Origin: Labilithrix sp.
GTDB taxonomy: Bacteria; Myxococcota_A; Polyangia; Polyangiales; Polyangiaceae
Length of the DNA stretch: 64,000 nucleotides
Assembly (NCBI GenBank): GCA_019637175.1
Contig: JAHBWD010000012.1
Span: 62,001 to 126,000 of the forward strand
Reading direction: 5' to 3'
The first letter of the stretch is position 1, and the number at the start of each line of letters is the position of its first letter. The position numbers were made by a program, and so were the translations under genes. Below are positions 7,813 to 16,414 of the stretch, piece after piece. The notes under the pieces were generated by a model. The model made no database searches. It saw only the letters and a list, made by a program, of their open reading frames with translations, and had not been told where the DNA came from.

Positions 7813-8793
7813 ATGGCACGCATCCGAAGCGCGCGAAATCGAAGCAGGCACCAGGCAGGGTGGTATCGCTGGCACGCGCTCAAGCACCCTGCTCAGGCGC
7901 TCGTTTTCGTCACGCCTGCCATCCTCGCGACCGTTACGGTCACGCTGCTGGTCCCGCTCATCGTGCTGCTCGTCAGCGAGCTGCTCGTGCTGGCGATCCT
8001 GCCGCATTGCGCCGGCTTCCGGCAGTCGATCGACGAACGGCTCGAGGCGATCGCCCGCGCGAAGGCCGCCGAAGCGCGCGTCTCGATGCTGACGCGCCTC
8101 AACGACGACCATCGCATCGAGCTCGAGAACCTCGAGCGCATCACGGCGATGATCCGCGAGCGATGCGGGCAAGGCGGTCACGTCGACGGCGCCGGCCCGG
8201 CCGACGATTGGTTGGGTCTCGGCCGCGTCCTCGCGGTCTACGTGCGCCTCGCGATGGCGTACCGCACGAGCATGGAAGCGTTCCGCGCCGTCGATCGCCT
8301 CGGGCTCGCCGAGCACATCGCCCGCCTCGAGACCCAGCGGGTCACCGCGTCGGAGTCGACGCGTCCGTGGGTCGAGCGGCGCCTCGCGATCGCACATCGC
8401 CGCGTCATCGCCTCGCAGCGCACGCAGGAGGAGTGCGAGCGCCTCGCCCAAGGCCTCGCGACGATCGGCGAGCTCGTACGGTGGATGTACGAGGAGTGCG
8501 TCACCAACCGGAGCGACGGCGTGCAAGCCGAGCTCGAAGAGGCGCTCGCGAGCTGGGAGCAGAGCGGAGCGACGCTGCACGAGCTCTCCGCGCTCTGCGG
8601 CGGCATCGACGCGATCGACGTCGACGCGCTCGCGCTCGGGCGCGACGTCGAGACGCCCATCCGCGTCTCCTCCGACATCGTCGCCGATCCGGTGAGGGTC
8701 TCGGAGCCGTACGCGCGCACGCTCGACAGCGGCTGCGTCGAGTCGGCGATCCCGTGCGCCGAAGCCTCGGCGCACCCGATGCGCGCGGCCTGA
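7813..8793 (+). CDS. Membrane-anchored helical protein, function unknown
   Basis: A 326-residue product with a strong ribosome-binding site (GCGGAGGAGG) upstream of ATG 7813. A basic N-terminus (about 1-28) leads into one long or paired hydrophobic region (29-64, LATVTVTLLVPLIVLLVSELLVLAILP), followed by a highly helical, charged part rich in Glu, Arg and Ala (for example ERLEAIARAKAAEARV and HRIELENLERI), likely a coiled coil. The last 60 residues look less ordered. No enzymatic motif is seen. It may be an inner-membrane scaffold. The next gene follows after about 80 bases on the same strand. Confidence 0.8.
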   Translation: MARIRSARNRSRHQAGWYRWHALKHPAQALVFVTPAILATVTVTLLVPLIVLLVSELLVLAILPHCAGFRQSIDERLEAIARAKAAEARVSMLTRLNDDHRIELENLERITAMIRERCGQGGHVDGAGPADDWLGLGRVLAVYVRLAMAYRTSMEAFRAVDRLGLAEHIARLETQRVTASESTRPWVERRLAIAHRRVIASQRTQEECERLAQGLATIGELVRWMYEECVTNRSDGVQAELEEALASWEQSGATLHELSALCGGIDAIDVDALALGRDVETPIRVSSDIVADPVRVSEPYARTLDSGCVESAIPCAEASAHPMRAA

Positions 8794-8873
8794 GCGCGGA
8801 AGGAGCCCGGTTAACCGTCCCGAAACATTCGCGCAAACCGCTCGACACCCGGCGTGTGAAACCTCTCGTGGCA

Positions 8874-9650
8874 ATGTTGCCGAAGGAGTCCGACGAGGCC
8901 ACCGAAGACGAAATCCACGACGTGCCGGACGACGCGAGCGCGTTCGCCGCGTCGATGCCCGTAGCGTATCGCGCGGCGTTCGACGCCGATGCGATCGCGG
9001 CGCACGCGGCGATCGCCGATCGGCGCGGCGCGAGCGCCACGCGCGTCGAGATCTGGCGCACGCTGCCCGAGCGCGTGGTGGCGATATGCGTGGTCGCCGA
9101 CGATCGGCCGGGCTTGCTCGCGCACGTCAGCGCAGCGCTGCTCGCGCACGGCATCGACGTCGTGAGCGCGCACGCCTACTGCCGCCGCCGGAGCGACGGA
9201 GGGGCCGAAGCGATCGACGTTCTCTGGATACGGAAGGTCCCGACGAAGGAAGGCTCGGTCGCCCTCGTGCGCGACGAAGACATCGCGGCGATCGGCGAGC
9301 TCACCGAAGCGCTCGTGCGTGGACGCGCGAAGCTCGAGCAGCCGACGCCCTATGCACGGCCGAGGTCGAGCCAGGGCTCGGCGCGCGTGCGGTTCGAGCG
9401 GGAAGCCGACGGGACGATCGCGCTGACGGTCGAGGCGGTCGACCGGCCGGGCCTGTTGCTCGTGGTCACGAAGACCATCTTCCGCGCAGGGCTTCAGATC
9501 ATCGGGCTCCGCGCGTCGAGCGAAGGCGGCCGGGCGCTCGATCGGTTCCAGGTCGCGGAGCCCGACGGCGGGCCGCTCGGACAGGGCAGGCAGCTCGCGT
9601 TGCAGACGGCGATCTTCGCCGCGATCGAGGATCCGAAGGGCGAGGACTGA
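8874..9650 (+). CDS. Double ACT-domain protein, similar to the GlnD C-terminal sensor region
   Basis: A 258-residue product from ATG 8874 (GTG 8856 is an in-frame alternative). Two ACT domains are visible. The first carries AICVVADDRPGLLAHVSAAL and continues through a strand with DVVSAHAY; the second carries TVEAVDRPGLLLVVTKTI. Both keep the DRPGLL turn that binds amino acids in ACT domains. The arrangement matches the C-terminal ACT pair of GlnD, the uridylyltransferase/uridylyl-removing enzyme, but the nucleotidyltransferase and HD domains of GlnD are absent here and not encoded just upstream. It could be a free-standing glutamine or amino-acid sensor. It converges on the minus-strand gene ending at 9664. 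Confidence 0.85.
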   Translation: MLPKESDEATEDEIHDVPDDASAFAASMPVAYRAAFDADAIAAHAAIADRRGASATRVEIWRTLPERVVAICVVADDRPGLLAHVSAALLAHGIDVVSAHAYCRRRSDGGAEAIDVLWIRKVPTKEGSVALVRDEDIAAIGELTEALVRGRAKLEQPTPYARPRSSQGSARVRFEREADGTIALTVEAVDRPGLLLVVTKTIFRAGLQIIGLRASSEGGRALDRFQVAEPDGGPLGQGRQLALQTAIFAAIEDPKGED

Positions 9651-9663
9651 CGGGGCGCGCGGC

Positions 9664-11094
9664 TCAGCACCCCTCGACACCTTCGACGCCGGCTCCGCTC
9701 GCCTTGGCGCACACCGCTCCGGCGAGCTCGCCGTCGGCCGCGGCGCGCGCCTTGATGAACGCCTCGCGCGCCTCGTTCGACCTCCCGTCGGCGAGGAGCT
9801 TCGTCGCGAAGAAGAGCCAGGCTTCGACCGCGAGCGCGTCGCGATCGCCGGCCTTCAAGACGGCGTAGAAGTCGCCCGCCGCTTCGTGGCGCTGCCCGAG
9901 CTCCGCGAGCACGCGCGCGCGCAGGGCGAAGGACGCGCGCCAGTCGGATACGCCGTGGACGTGCGCGACCTCGGCGAGGAGGACGCAGGCGTCGAGCGCG
10001 TGGCGATCGGCCTCGCGGACGTGCGCGCGCGCGACGGGAGAGAGCGCCGCGAGCGAAGCTTCGTCGCGAAGATCGCGGCGCTCGCCCTCCGACGGCACAT
10101 CGAGCTCCGCGGCGTTCGGGTCGCGATCCACCTGCGGGGCACGGAGATCGGGCGGAGCGGGCAGCGACGCCGCCTTCGGATCGGACGCGACCGCGAGGCG
10201 GCGATGCTCTGCCGACAGGTCGAGGAGCGCGCCGGCGAGGCGGCGCGCGAGCGCGTAGCGCTCCGGCGTCCCCCGCTTCGCGGCCGCCTCGGCGTCGCGC
10301 AGGCGGCGGACGTGATCGCGCTGAAGCGCGAGCATCGGGACCTCGATCGGCGGCGCTGACGCAGGCGGCGCGGCCGGCACCGGAGCACAGCCGGCGAGCG
10401 CGAGCGCCGCGAGCGTGACGACGAGCGCGCGCGCCGCACGGCATCGCTTGGCGCTGAGCTCGACGCCGATCGCGTCGAGGCCCATCGCGTTGGCGACCGC
10501 GAGCGCCGTTCCTTTGCCGCAGAACGGATCCACGACGGTGCGCGTCGCCGTCTCGTCGACGAGGAACCGGCACGCGGCGCGGCACGCCTCGACCCCCATC
10601 GCGCGGCTCCAGCCCATCGCGCCGGCGTCGGGCAGGACGTCCGCGGCGAGCCGCGTGGGGACCGAAGGCGCGCCTCGCGTGAAGCAGAGCATGTGCGAGT
10701 AGCTCGCTCGACCGAGCGAGAGTGTGCCCGCCGGCTTGCGGCACACGATCTTGTGCCAGAGCAGGCTCGCGCTCTCTTCTTCCCCGGCGCGCATCACGAG
10801 GTAGCCCTTGTCGACCCACGTGCCCGCCTTCCGGATGTCGCTCTGGAAGAAGATGGCGACGCCGCTCGGCGGCACCCACCGGAGGACGCGCCGCGCGGCC
10901 CCGACGAACCAATCCCTCCATCGCTCGAACGCCGGCGCGCCCGATCCGAAGCCTTCCGAGAGGTCGGGCAGCGAGGTGATCACGCTCGTTCCTTCTTCGG
11001 CCTCGTTCGCGTCCATCCACGCGAGCGCGTCGCCGTGGATGATCCGTCGCCGCGGCTCGAGACGCGTTAGTCTGTCGGGCAAGCTCGCTTTCAT
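9664..11094 (-). CDS. N4/N6-type methyltransferase fused in frame to a lipoprotein
   Basis: One open frame of 476 residues from ATG 11094 (GTG 11118 would add 8). Residues 1 to about 222 are a SAM-dependent methyltransferase in beta-class order. The catalytic position shows SVITSLPDLSE, with SLPD in place of the usual DPPY. The SAM-binding motif VVDPFCGKGTALAVANAMGL is near 187-206. The frame then runs directly into what looks like a lipoprotein signal: basic KRCRAAR (216-222), hydrophobic ALVVTLAALALAGC with Cys236, and a Pro/Ala linker, followed by about 220 helical, partly TPR-like residues. No ATG, GTG or TTG lies at the junction; the nearest in-frame internal ATG is at 10485. This is either a true fusion or two genes that lost a stop, or the second part is translated from an internal start. 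The gene is divergent from 11124. Confidence 0.8.
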   Translation of the reverse strand: MKASLPDRLTRLEPRRRIIHGDALAWMDANEAEEGTSVITSLPDLSEGFGSGAPAFERWRDWFVGAARRVLRWVPPSGVAIFFQSDIRKAGTWVDKGYLVMRAGEEESASLLWHKIVCRKPAGTLSLGRASYSHMLCFTRGAPSVPTRLAADVLPDAGAMGWSRAMGVEACRAACRFLVDETATRTVVDPFCGKGTALAVANAMGLDAIGVELSAKRCRAARALVVTLAALALAGCAPVPAAPPASAPPIEVPMLALQRDHVRRLRDAEAAAKRGTPERYALARRLAGALLDLSAEHRRLAVASDPKAASLPAPPDLRAPQVDRDPNAAELDVPSEGERRDLRDEASLAALSPVARAHVREADRHALDACVLLAEVAHVHGVSDWRASFALRARVLAELGQRHEAAGDFYAVLKAGDRDALAVEAWLFFATKLLADGRSNEAREAFIKARAAADGELAGAVCAKASGAGVEGVEGC

Positions 11095-11123
11095 CGTCGC
11101 TGGAGGCAGTATTGACACGGAAC

Positions 11124-11672
11124 GTGAAGGGGATCCTGTTCGCCGATTACGTCCGGATGATCCGCAGCCACAAGGGCGTCGACTGGAGCACGATGCTCCC
11201 CCGCGAAGACACGTTCTACCTGAGAACGAAGATCGAGCCCGACGAGTGGTATCCCATGGAGACGTTCGAGCGCTTCGGTAACCTCATCCTGAAGCAGGTC
11301 GCCGACGGGAGCATGGAGGCGGTGCGCGCGTGGGGCCGCCACTCCGTCGATCAGCTCCTCGCCGCGCACCCTCAGCTCGTCGCGCGCCGCGACCCGGTGG
11401 AGACGTTGATGCGCTTCCGCGTGGAGCGCGCCACGTACTTCGACTTCGAGGCGCTCGAGATCCCGACGCTGGTCGCCGATCACGCTCACGTCGTCATTCA
11501 TTACTACATGGGGCCGATGGCCGAAGAGGCCGCGTCGAACCAGACGATGGGCTTCTTCGAGCGCCTCCTCGAGGTCGCCGGCGCGACGCCCGTGTCGGCG
11601 AAGTTCAAGGAGTGCTCGTGGCTCGGCGACGACCGGACGCTCCTCGAGCTCGTGTGGCCTCCTCCTCGGTAG
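11124..11672 (+). CDS. DUF2378/TIGR02265-like protein
   Basis: A 182-residue product from GTG 11124 (TTG 11112 is the only earlier option). The opening VKGILFADYVRMIRSHKG, then LPREDTFYLRTKI and DEWYPMETFERFGNLIL, fit the pattern I know from the DUF2378/TIGR02265 family found mainly in myxobacteria, in which a WYP motif follows an N-terminal helix bundle. There is no signal or membrane segment. The family has no known function; these proteins are numerous in myxobacterial genomes. The start region overlaps the divergent methyltransferase promoter. The family assignment is from memory of the pattern and should be treated as probable. Confidence 0.78.
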   Translation: MKGILFADYVRMIRSHKGVDWSTMLPREDTFYLRTKIEPDEWYPMETFERFGNLILKQVADGSMEAVRAWGRHSVDQLLAAHPQLVARRDPVETLMRFRVERATYFDFEALEIPTLVADHAHVVIHYYMGPMAEEAASNQTMGFFERLLEVAGATPVSAKFKECSWLGDDRTLLELVWPPPR

Positions 11673-11736
11673 CCGGATCGACGAAAAGTTGGCCGGAGCG
11701 CGCCGAACCTCGTACCCGCGAGTGACGGAGGTTTCC

Positions 11737-12231
11737 ATGAACCGAGCTTCAGCCCTGATCTTCGTCGGCCTCTGCGCGCTCGGCGCCGGCTGCGCCAAGA
11801 AGCCCGCGGTCCGCGAGGCGGCGGTGACGACGACGGCCGCGCGCGTCGGCAACGTCAACGTCTCCGACGAGATCATGCGTCGCTGCAACATCCAGTTCGG
11901 CAACGTCGATCGTGCGCCGAAATTCGACTACGACGAGGCGGCGCTGCTCCCCGAGGATCGCGACGTCCTCGAGCAGGTGGCCAAGTGCCTCACGACGGGC
12001 CCGCTCAAGGGCCGCCACGTCGGCCTGGTCGGTCGCGCAGATCCGCGCGGCGAGGTCGAATACAACATGGTGCTCGGCGAGCACCGTGCCGACACGGTCC
12101 GCGACTATCTCACGCACCTCGGCATCTCGTTCACCGACATCGCGAAGACCTCGCGCGGAGAGCTCGACGCCGAAGGCACGAACGAAGAGAGCTGGCGTCT
12201 CGATCGTCGCGTCGACATCGTTCTGCAGTAG
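11737..12231 (+). CDS. OmpA-family peptidoglycan-binding lipoprotein
   Basis: A 164-residue product from ATG 11737, preceded by a good site (GACGGAGG). The signal MNRASALIFVGLCALGAGC gives lipid Cys19. The C-terminal domain is OmpA/Pal-like: a strand (FDYDEAALLPEDRDVLEQVA, 63-82), VGLVGRADPRGEVEYN with the Asp102 expected to hold diaminopimelate, the LGEHRADTVRDYL helix, and a final SWRLDRRVDIVLQ with Arg158 at the second binding position. It should tether the outer membrane to peptidoglycan. The size and layout resemble Pal, but no Tol genes are near, so it is better called a Pal-like paralogue. Confidence 0.9.
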   Translation: MNRASALIFVGLCALGAGCAKKPAVREAAVTTTAARVGNVNVSDEIMRRCNIQFGNVDRAPKFDYDEAALLPEDRDVLEQVAKCLTTGPLKGRHVGLVGRADPRGEVEYNMVLGEHRADTVRDYLTHLGISFTDIAKTSRGELDAEGTNEESWRLDRRVDIVLQ

Positions 12232-12290
12232 AGGAGCGCGCTCGACGCGCGACGTGCATGGCGATTGCTTCACGAAGGTGAAGGGTCGCC

Positions 12291-13004
12291 ATGCGTCGTT
12301 TGTGCCGCTTCACCGTCGTCGCCGCGCTCGCGTGCGCCTGCGAACGGCCTTTCGTGTATGCGCCTGCGACGACGTCGCTCGCGATCGTCGAGGGGAGACC
12401 GGCCGCGTACGCGCGGATCCCGCCCGACGCGCCGCGCGGCGACGTGCGGATCGCGACGTTCGGCATCGCCGGCCTCCGGCGCGCGGACGACACGAGCGAC
12501 GAAGGCGTGATCCGGGCGATCCATCTGCGGCTCGTGGTCTCGAACGACGATGACTCTACGTGGCTCGTCGACACCCGCGAGCAGCGCGTGACGCTGCCCG
12601 GCGACGGCGAGAGCCGACCCGCGTTTGCGTCGACGGACAAAGGCGTCGCGCCGCTCGTCGACGTTCCGCCGGGCGACAAACGCGAGATCGATCTCTTCTT
12701 CCCGTTGCCCGAGCACCTCGAGAAGGCCTCGGAGCTCCCCGCGTTCGACGTCGTGTGGGAGGTGCACGCAGGAGAACGCGCGGTGGTCGCGCGCGCGCCG
12801 TTCGAGCGACTCACCGTCGTCGCGGCTCGCGATCCCTACTACTACCGCGGCTGGGGGCGCGGCTGGGAGCCGCCCTTCTACTACGATCCGCTCTTCTGGC
12901 GTGGCGGCGCGTTCGTCGGCGTGCGCGTCGACGCGCCGGTGTGGATCGGCCCGCCGATCATCGAGCATCGCGGCGACGTCCGCCGCGCGCCGCCGGCGCG
13001 CTGA
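12291..13004 (+). CDS. Hypothetical lipoprotein with aromatic glycine-rich segment
   Basis: A 237-residue product; GAAGG lies before ATG 12291. The signal MRRLCRFTVVAALACAC offers lipid Cys15 or Cys17. Residues 20-175 form a strand-rich domain (VRIATFGIAGL, IRAIHLRLVVSNDDDSTWLV, VDVPPGDKREIDLFFPLP), resembling an immunoglobulin-like fold. Near the C-terminus is an aromatic stretch (YYYRGWGRGWEPPFYYDPLFW, 184-204), then a Val-rich strand and a basic tail. No known family is recognised. It converges, 11 bases apart, on the gene ending at 13016. Confidence 0.8.
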   Translation: MRRLCRFTVVAALACACERPFVYAPATTSLAIVEGRPAAYARIPPDAPRGDVRIATFGIAGLRRADDTSDEGVIRAIHLRLVVSNDDDSTWLVDTREQRVTLPGDGESRPAFASTDKGVAPLVDVPPGDKREIDLFFPLPEHLEKASELPAFDVVWEVHAGERAVVARAPFERLTVVAARDPYYYRGWGRGWEPPFYYDPLFWRGGAFVGVRVDAPVWIGPPIIEHRGDVRRAPPAR

Positions 13005-13015
13005 GCGCCGTTCGA

Positions 13016-14056
13016 TCAGGGCGAAGGTTTCGGCGCCGAAGGGGCGCCGATCCGCGGGCGCGTCTTGCGCCAAGAGCGCGGCTTCGCGCTCGCGCTCGGA
13101 TCGGCGGCGACGGTGGCGACCGACGGCGCCTCCGACGGCGCCGGCGCCGCCGCGCTCGCGCTCGCGCTCGGCTCCGGCGACGGCTCCGGCGACGGCGCGG
13201 TCGCGGGGGCCTTCGCCTCCTCGGGGCGGCTGAACGGCGAGGCGCTCGTGATCGCGAGGAAGGCGAGCGCGGTCGCGATGATGGTCGCGAGGAGGATGAG
13301 GAGCCACGATCGGCCGTGCGAAGGCTCGACGCGCGCGTCCAGCGAAGACGCGGAAGAGGGAGACGAAGGCGCACGCGAAGACGAAGACGACGCGGTGAGC
13401 GCAGGCGCAGGCGCGGGCGTGGGGACGAACGCAGGCGCGGGCGGCTTCGTCGACGGGGCGTCGGGCATGAGGAGCGTCGCGCTCGCGGCACGCACCGTTC
13501 CCGGAGGCCGCTCGAGCGTCGGGCCGTCGGCCTGCGAATCGAGCTCGGCAGGTCGACGCTTCAGCGGATCGGTCGGGAGATCCGACGCGCTCGGCATCGA
13601 CGCACGTGCATCGTCCGAGGACTCGGACGACGCGGAGGTCGCGGCGAGGACGCTGATGAACGCAGCGCGCACCTTCGGATCCGCCATGACCTCGGTGCTC
13701 GTCTCGATCTCGGCGTCGAGATCGTCGGTGACGACGCGCTTGACCGTCGGATCGGTGACCTCGCGGTCGATCGTGTCGTCAGCCACCGACGCGGGATGCT
13801 CGGGCGCCGGGCCGACGGCGAGCGGCGCCGACGTGCGGAACGGCTCGCTCGGTGTGATGATCGGTCCCGCCGGCGCGGCGGCCTTCGGCGCCCTCGACTT
13901 CGTCACTGCCGCGAGCGGATCGGGCACGCGAACGCTCATCGACACCGGAGGCTCGAGCGTCTGCGGCTCCTCGTCCGCCGGCAAGTCGGTCTCCGTCGCC
14001 GCGTCCACCGCGACGTCGAGATCCGTCTCGTCCTCGTCCGAGTCCTCCTCGACCAC
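13016..14056 (-). CDS. Acidic, low-complexity single-span membrane protein
   Basis: A 346-residue product from GTG 14056, just 15 bases after an in-frame stop. The first 240 residues are acidic and Ala/Ser/Pro-rich with few predicted secondary structures. A membrane span sits at about 253-272 (SWLLILLATIIATALAFLAI), followed by a Ser/Ala/Pro/Glu-rich tail and a short basic end (KPRSWRKTRPR). The layout, with a long disordered N-terminal part in the cytoplasm and a tail outside, resembles the non-kinase halves of myxobacterial Ser/Thr kinases, but no kinase motif is present. No function can be assigned. The region just upstream contains gene-like fragments (see 14057-14367). Confidence 0.7.
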   Translation of the reverse strand: MVEEDSDEDETDLDVAVDAATETDLPADEEPQTLEPPVSMSVRVPDPLAAVTKSRAPKAAAPAGPIITPSEPFRTSAPLAVGPAPEHPASVADDTIDREVTDPTVKRVVTDDLDAEIETSTEVMADPKVRAAFISVLAATSASSESSDDARASMPSASDLPTDPLKRRPAELDSQADGPTLERPPGTVRAASATLLMPDAPSTKPPAPAFVPTPAPAPALTASSSSSRAPSSPSSASSLDARVEPSHGRSWLLILLATIIATALAFLAITSASPFSRPEEAKAPATAPSPEPSPEPSASASAAAPAPSEAPSVATVAADPSASAKPRSWRKTRPRIGAPSAPKPSP

Positions 14057-14367
14057 CGAGAGACGATGCTACCCGCGCGCGGGCCTCAGCGCACCGTAAG
14101 GCTCGCGAGAACGGCCGTCGCGCCGGCCTGGACGGCCGGATCGGCGGACGTGCGCGCGACCGATCGCACCGTGGGCTCCGCGAAGCGTCCCATCTTGGCG
14201 AGGCGCGTGAGCGCGGCTTCCGCGGATCATGGGGCGATGGCGCTCGAAGATCGCGCCGAAGGCGCGCTTGTCGCCTCTCTCGCGCGACGCTCGGCGTCCC
14301 CGTCGGCCATGGAAGGAGCATCGCCGAGGAGCACCGTGGCTCGACGACGAACGAGAGGACCCGACCG
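14057..14367 (-). other. 311-base stretch without a confident gene; possible gene remnants
   Basis: No intact gene fits here. In one minus-strand frame there is GDKRAFGAIFERHRPMIRG, which looks like region 2 of an ECF sigma factor but is not preceded by a good start and soon loses protein-like character. In another minus frame, after an in-frame TGA near 14230, the segment ends LTRLAKMGRFAEPTVRSV and a further 27 residues before a stop near 14096, helix-rich and similar in feel to a HEAT or adaptor C-terminus. The two lie in different frames, consistent with decayed genes, but this is weak evidence. Confidence 0.3.
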
Positions 14368-15603
14368 TCAACCGAGCTTCGACAAAACCTCGCGCGCCTC
14401 CGCGGCGACCGCGGGTTTGTCGGGATCGGCGAGCGAGAGCGCCTTCGAGAGCGCCACGCGTGCGTCGTCGGCGCGGCGCAGCTGGCGGAGGGCCCGCCCC
14501 ATGGCGAGCCACGTCTCGGCGTGGCCCGGCGCGACGCGCAAGGCCTGCTCGAAGACCGGGATGGCGTCGACGTGGCGCAGGTTGGCGACGAGGCAACGCG
14601 CGTGGATCTGGAGCGCCTCGGCGTCGTCGGGCGCGAGCGCGGCGGCGCGGGCGCTCGCCTCGGCGGCGGCGACGTCTTTCTTGAGCGCGACGCGGCTCTT
14701 GGCGAGCACCTTCCACGCTTCGGCGCGTCCGACGTCGAGCTTGATGGCGCGCTCGGCGCTCTCGAGCGCGGGCGTGTGCTGGTTGAGCGCCGAGAGCACG
14801 GTCGCGCGCAGCGTCCACGCTTCGGCGGAGCCGGGGAACTCCTTCACGACGGGCTCGATCTTGCGAAGCGCCTCGAGGTAACGCCCCTCGCTCGCGAGCG
14901 CGAGCGCGGCGGCGACGTTCGCGACGCGTCCGCGGGAGGGACGCGACGGAGGTGAAGACGCCGAAGGACTGGGCGCGGGCGTGGGAACGGAGAGCGTGGG
15001 AGCGGCGGCCGCCGGCGCCGGCGCGCGCGCGGCCTGACGCGACAGATCGGCGAGGATCGATCGCGCCTCGGCGACGCGAGGATCGTTCGCGCGCGCGAGC
15101 GCGAGGAAGCGCTCGACGGCGAGCCGCGCGTCCGCGGCCCGCTTCACGTGGTTCTTCGCGCGAGCGAGGTCGTACCAGAGATCGGCGTTCGCGGGCTCGG
15201 CCTCGGTCGCGCGCTCGTAGCTCTTCGCCGCGTCGTCGAGCTTGCCCTGGCGCGCGAGGAGCGTCGCCCGGCCTCGCCACAGGGCCGCGGCGCTGGTGTG
15301 CTCGAGCGCCGCGTCGTAGGCCGCGAGCGCCTCAGCGGCGAGCCCGCGCGCGAGGAGCAAGTCAGCCTTGGCGACCCACGCCGGTGCGAACTTCGGATCG
15401 GCGTCGAGCGCGCGTGAGATGCAGCCGAGCGCCTCGGTCGCGCGGTTCCGCTTCGCGAGCACCGTGGCTCGCCCGGTCCACGCGCGCGCCGCGCCCGGAT
15501 CGACGCGCACCGCACGATCGAACGACGCGAGCGCGCCGTCGAGATCGTCCTTGGCGAGAGACTCGTCCCCTCGAGCGCACAGGTTTTCGTACTCGGTCCC
15601 CAA
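14368..15603 (-). CDS. TPR-repeat protein, FHA/kinase-associated style
   Basis: A 411-residue product from TTG 15603, chosen because GGGAAG lies 4 bases upstream and the following sequence (GTEYENLCARGDESL) is TPR-like from its first residues; longer frames reach back to about 15850 but look non-coding. About ten TPR units can be followed, for example DLDGALASFDRAVRVDPGAA, ATEALGCISRALDADPKF, LAAEALAAYDAALE, and a second block from about 235 after an Ala/Pro-rich linker near 195-225. It is cytoplasmic or peripheral, a likely protein-protein scaffold. It is divergent from the membrane protein at 15788. Confidence 0.8.
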   Translation of the reverse strand: MGTEYENLCARGDESLAKDDLDGALASFDRAVRVDPGAARAWTGRATVLAKRNRATEALGCISRALDADPKFAPAWVAKADLLLARGLAAEALAAYDAALEHTSAAALWRGRATLLARQGKLDDAAKSYERATEAEPANADLWYDLARAKNHVKRAADARLAVERFLALARANDPRVAEARSILADLSRQAARAPAPAAAAPTLSVPTPAPSPSASSPPSRPSRGRVANVAAALALASEGRYLEALRKIEPVVKEFPGSAEAWTLRATVLSALNQHTPALESAERAIKLDVGRAEAWKVLAKSRVALKKDVAAAEASARAAALAPDDAEALQIHARCLVANLRHVDAIPVFEQALRVAPGHAETWLAMGRALRQLRRADDARVALSKALSLADPDKPAVAAEAREVLSKLG

Positions 15604-15656
15604 CCGTCTTCCCGAAGAATACACGGGCGGCGGGCGAACGCATCGTGTGGCGAAAT

Positions 15657-15687
15657 TCGGGGGCGTGAGGCGCAATTCTTCCCCCGA
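15657..15687. promoter_or_regulatory. Inverted repeat in the divergent promoter gap
   Basis: TCGGGGG at 15657-15663 is repeated as CCCCCGA at 15681-15687, with 17 bases between. It lies in the 184-base gap between the divergent TPR gene (15603) and membrane protein (15788), where an operator would be expected, but similar short repeats arise by chance in such GC-rich DNA. Confidence 0.25.
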
Positions 15688-15787
15688 CGAGCCAAGCGGA
15701 CGGCGACGCGCCTTGGATCGTCGAAGGGCGGCGCGTCGGAGCGCAGGCACATGCGCTGCTTGCGCTCGAGGGATGCGCGCTGAGCCC

Positions 15788-16375
15788 ATGGACGAGATCG
15801 CGGCCGCGACGAGCATGACGGCCGCGTTCGCGGGTCTCGTCTCCGTGATCATGGCGGTCCTCGGTCTCGCCGGGGTGTTTCAGATCGATCTCGCGGCCGT
15901 CGGCGTGATGATACTCGGCGCAGCGGCGATCTTCGAAGGGGCCGCGATCGTCGCCCGCGCCTACGACGTCGTCGCCAGCTTCGACGTCGCCGGCAAGAGC
16001 GTGATGAAGACGCCGGAGGTCACCGGCATCACGGCGGAGACGATCACCGGCGTCGCCGCGATCGCCCTCGGCGGGCTCTCGGTGCTGCGCACGTCGCACA
16101 CGGTGCTCTTGCCGATCGCCGTCATCGTGCTCGGCGTCGGCGTGCTCTTCGCGGGCGCCGCGACGCGCCGGGCGACGATCAAGGAGACGTGGAGCGCGAT
16201 CTCCGCGACGCACCTCATCGTCGGCGTGGCGGTCGTGATCGTCGGCGTCGTCGGTCTCGTCGGCTCGGCCAACCCCGTCGTGCTGACGCTCGCCGCCGTC
16301 TTGGTGCTCGGAGGGGAGATGCTGCTCAGCGGCGCCGCGATCGGCGGCCGGATCATCGACGTGCTCATCCGTTGA
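15788..16375 (+). CDS. Multi-pass inner membrane protein
   Basis: A 195-residue product from ATG 15788 (ATG 15773 adds five residues). Six hydrophobic segments can be seen: about 8-30, 32-50, 75-95, 103-122, 137-157 and 160-180. The segments are rich in Gly, Ala, Val and Ile with few charges, for example HLIVGVAVVIVGVVGLVG. The pattern loosely resembles DUF308/HdeD proteins, one of which is encoded at 42726, but the match is not strong. No transport or catalytic motif is visible. It is divergent from the TPR gene and 39 bases upstream of the TPR lipoprotein at 16415. Confidence 0.78.
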   Translation: MDEIAAATSMTAAFAGLVSVIMAVLGLAGVFQIDLAAVGVMILGAAAIFEGAAIVARAYDVVASFDVAGKSVMKTPEVTGITAETITGVAAIALGGLSVLRTSHTVLLPIAVIVLGVGVLFAGAATRRATIKETWSAISATHLIVGVAVVIVGVVGLVGSANPVVLTLAAVLVLGGEMLLSGAAIGGRIIDVLIR

Positions 16376-16414
16376 CCCAAACCCGACGCGCGGCGAGGTG
16401 TCTCTCGCTTCACG

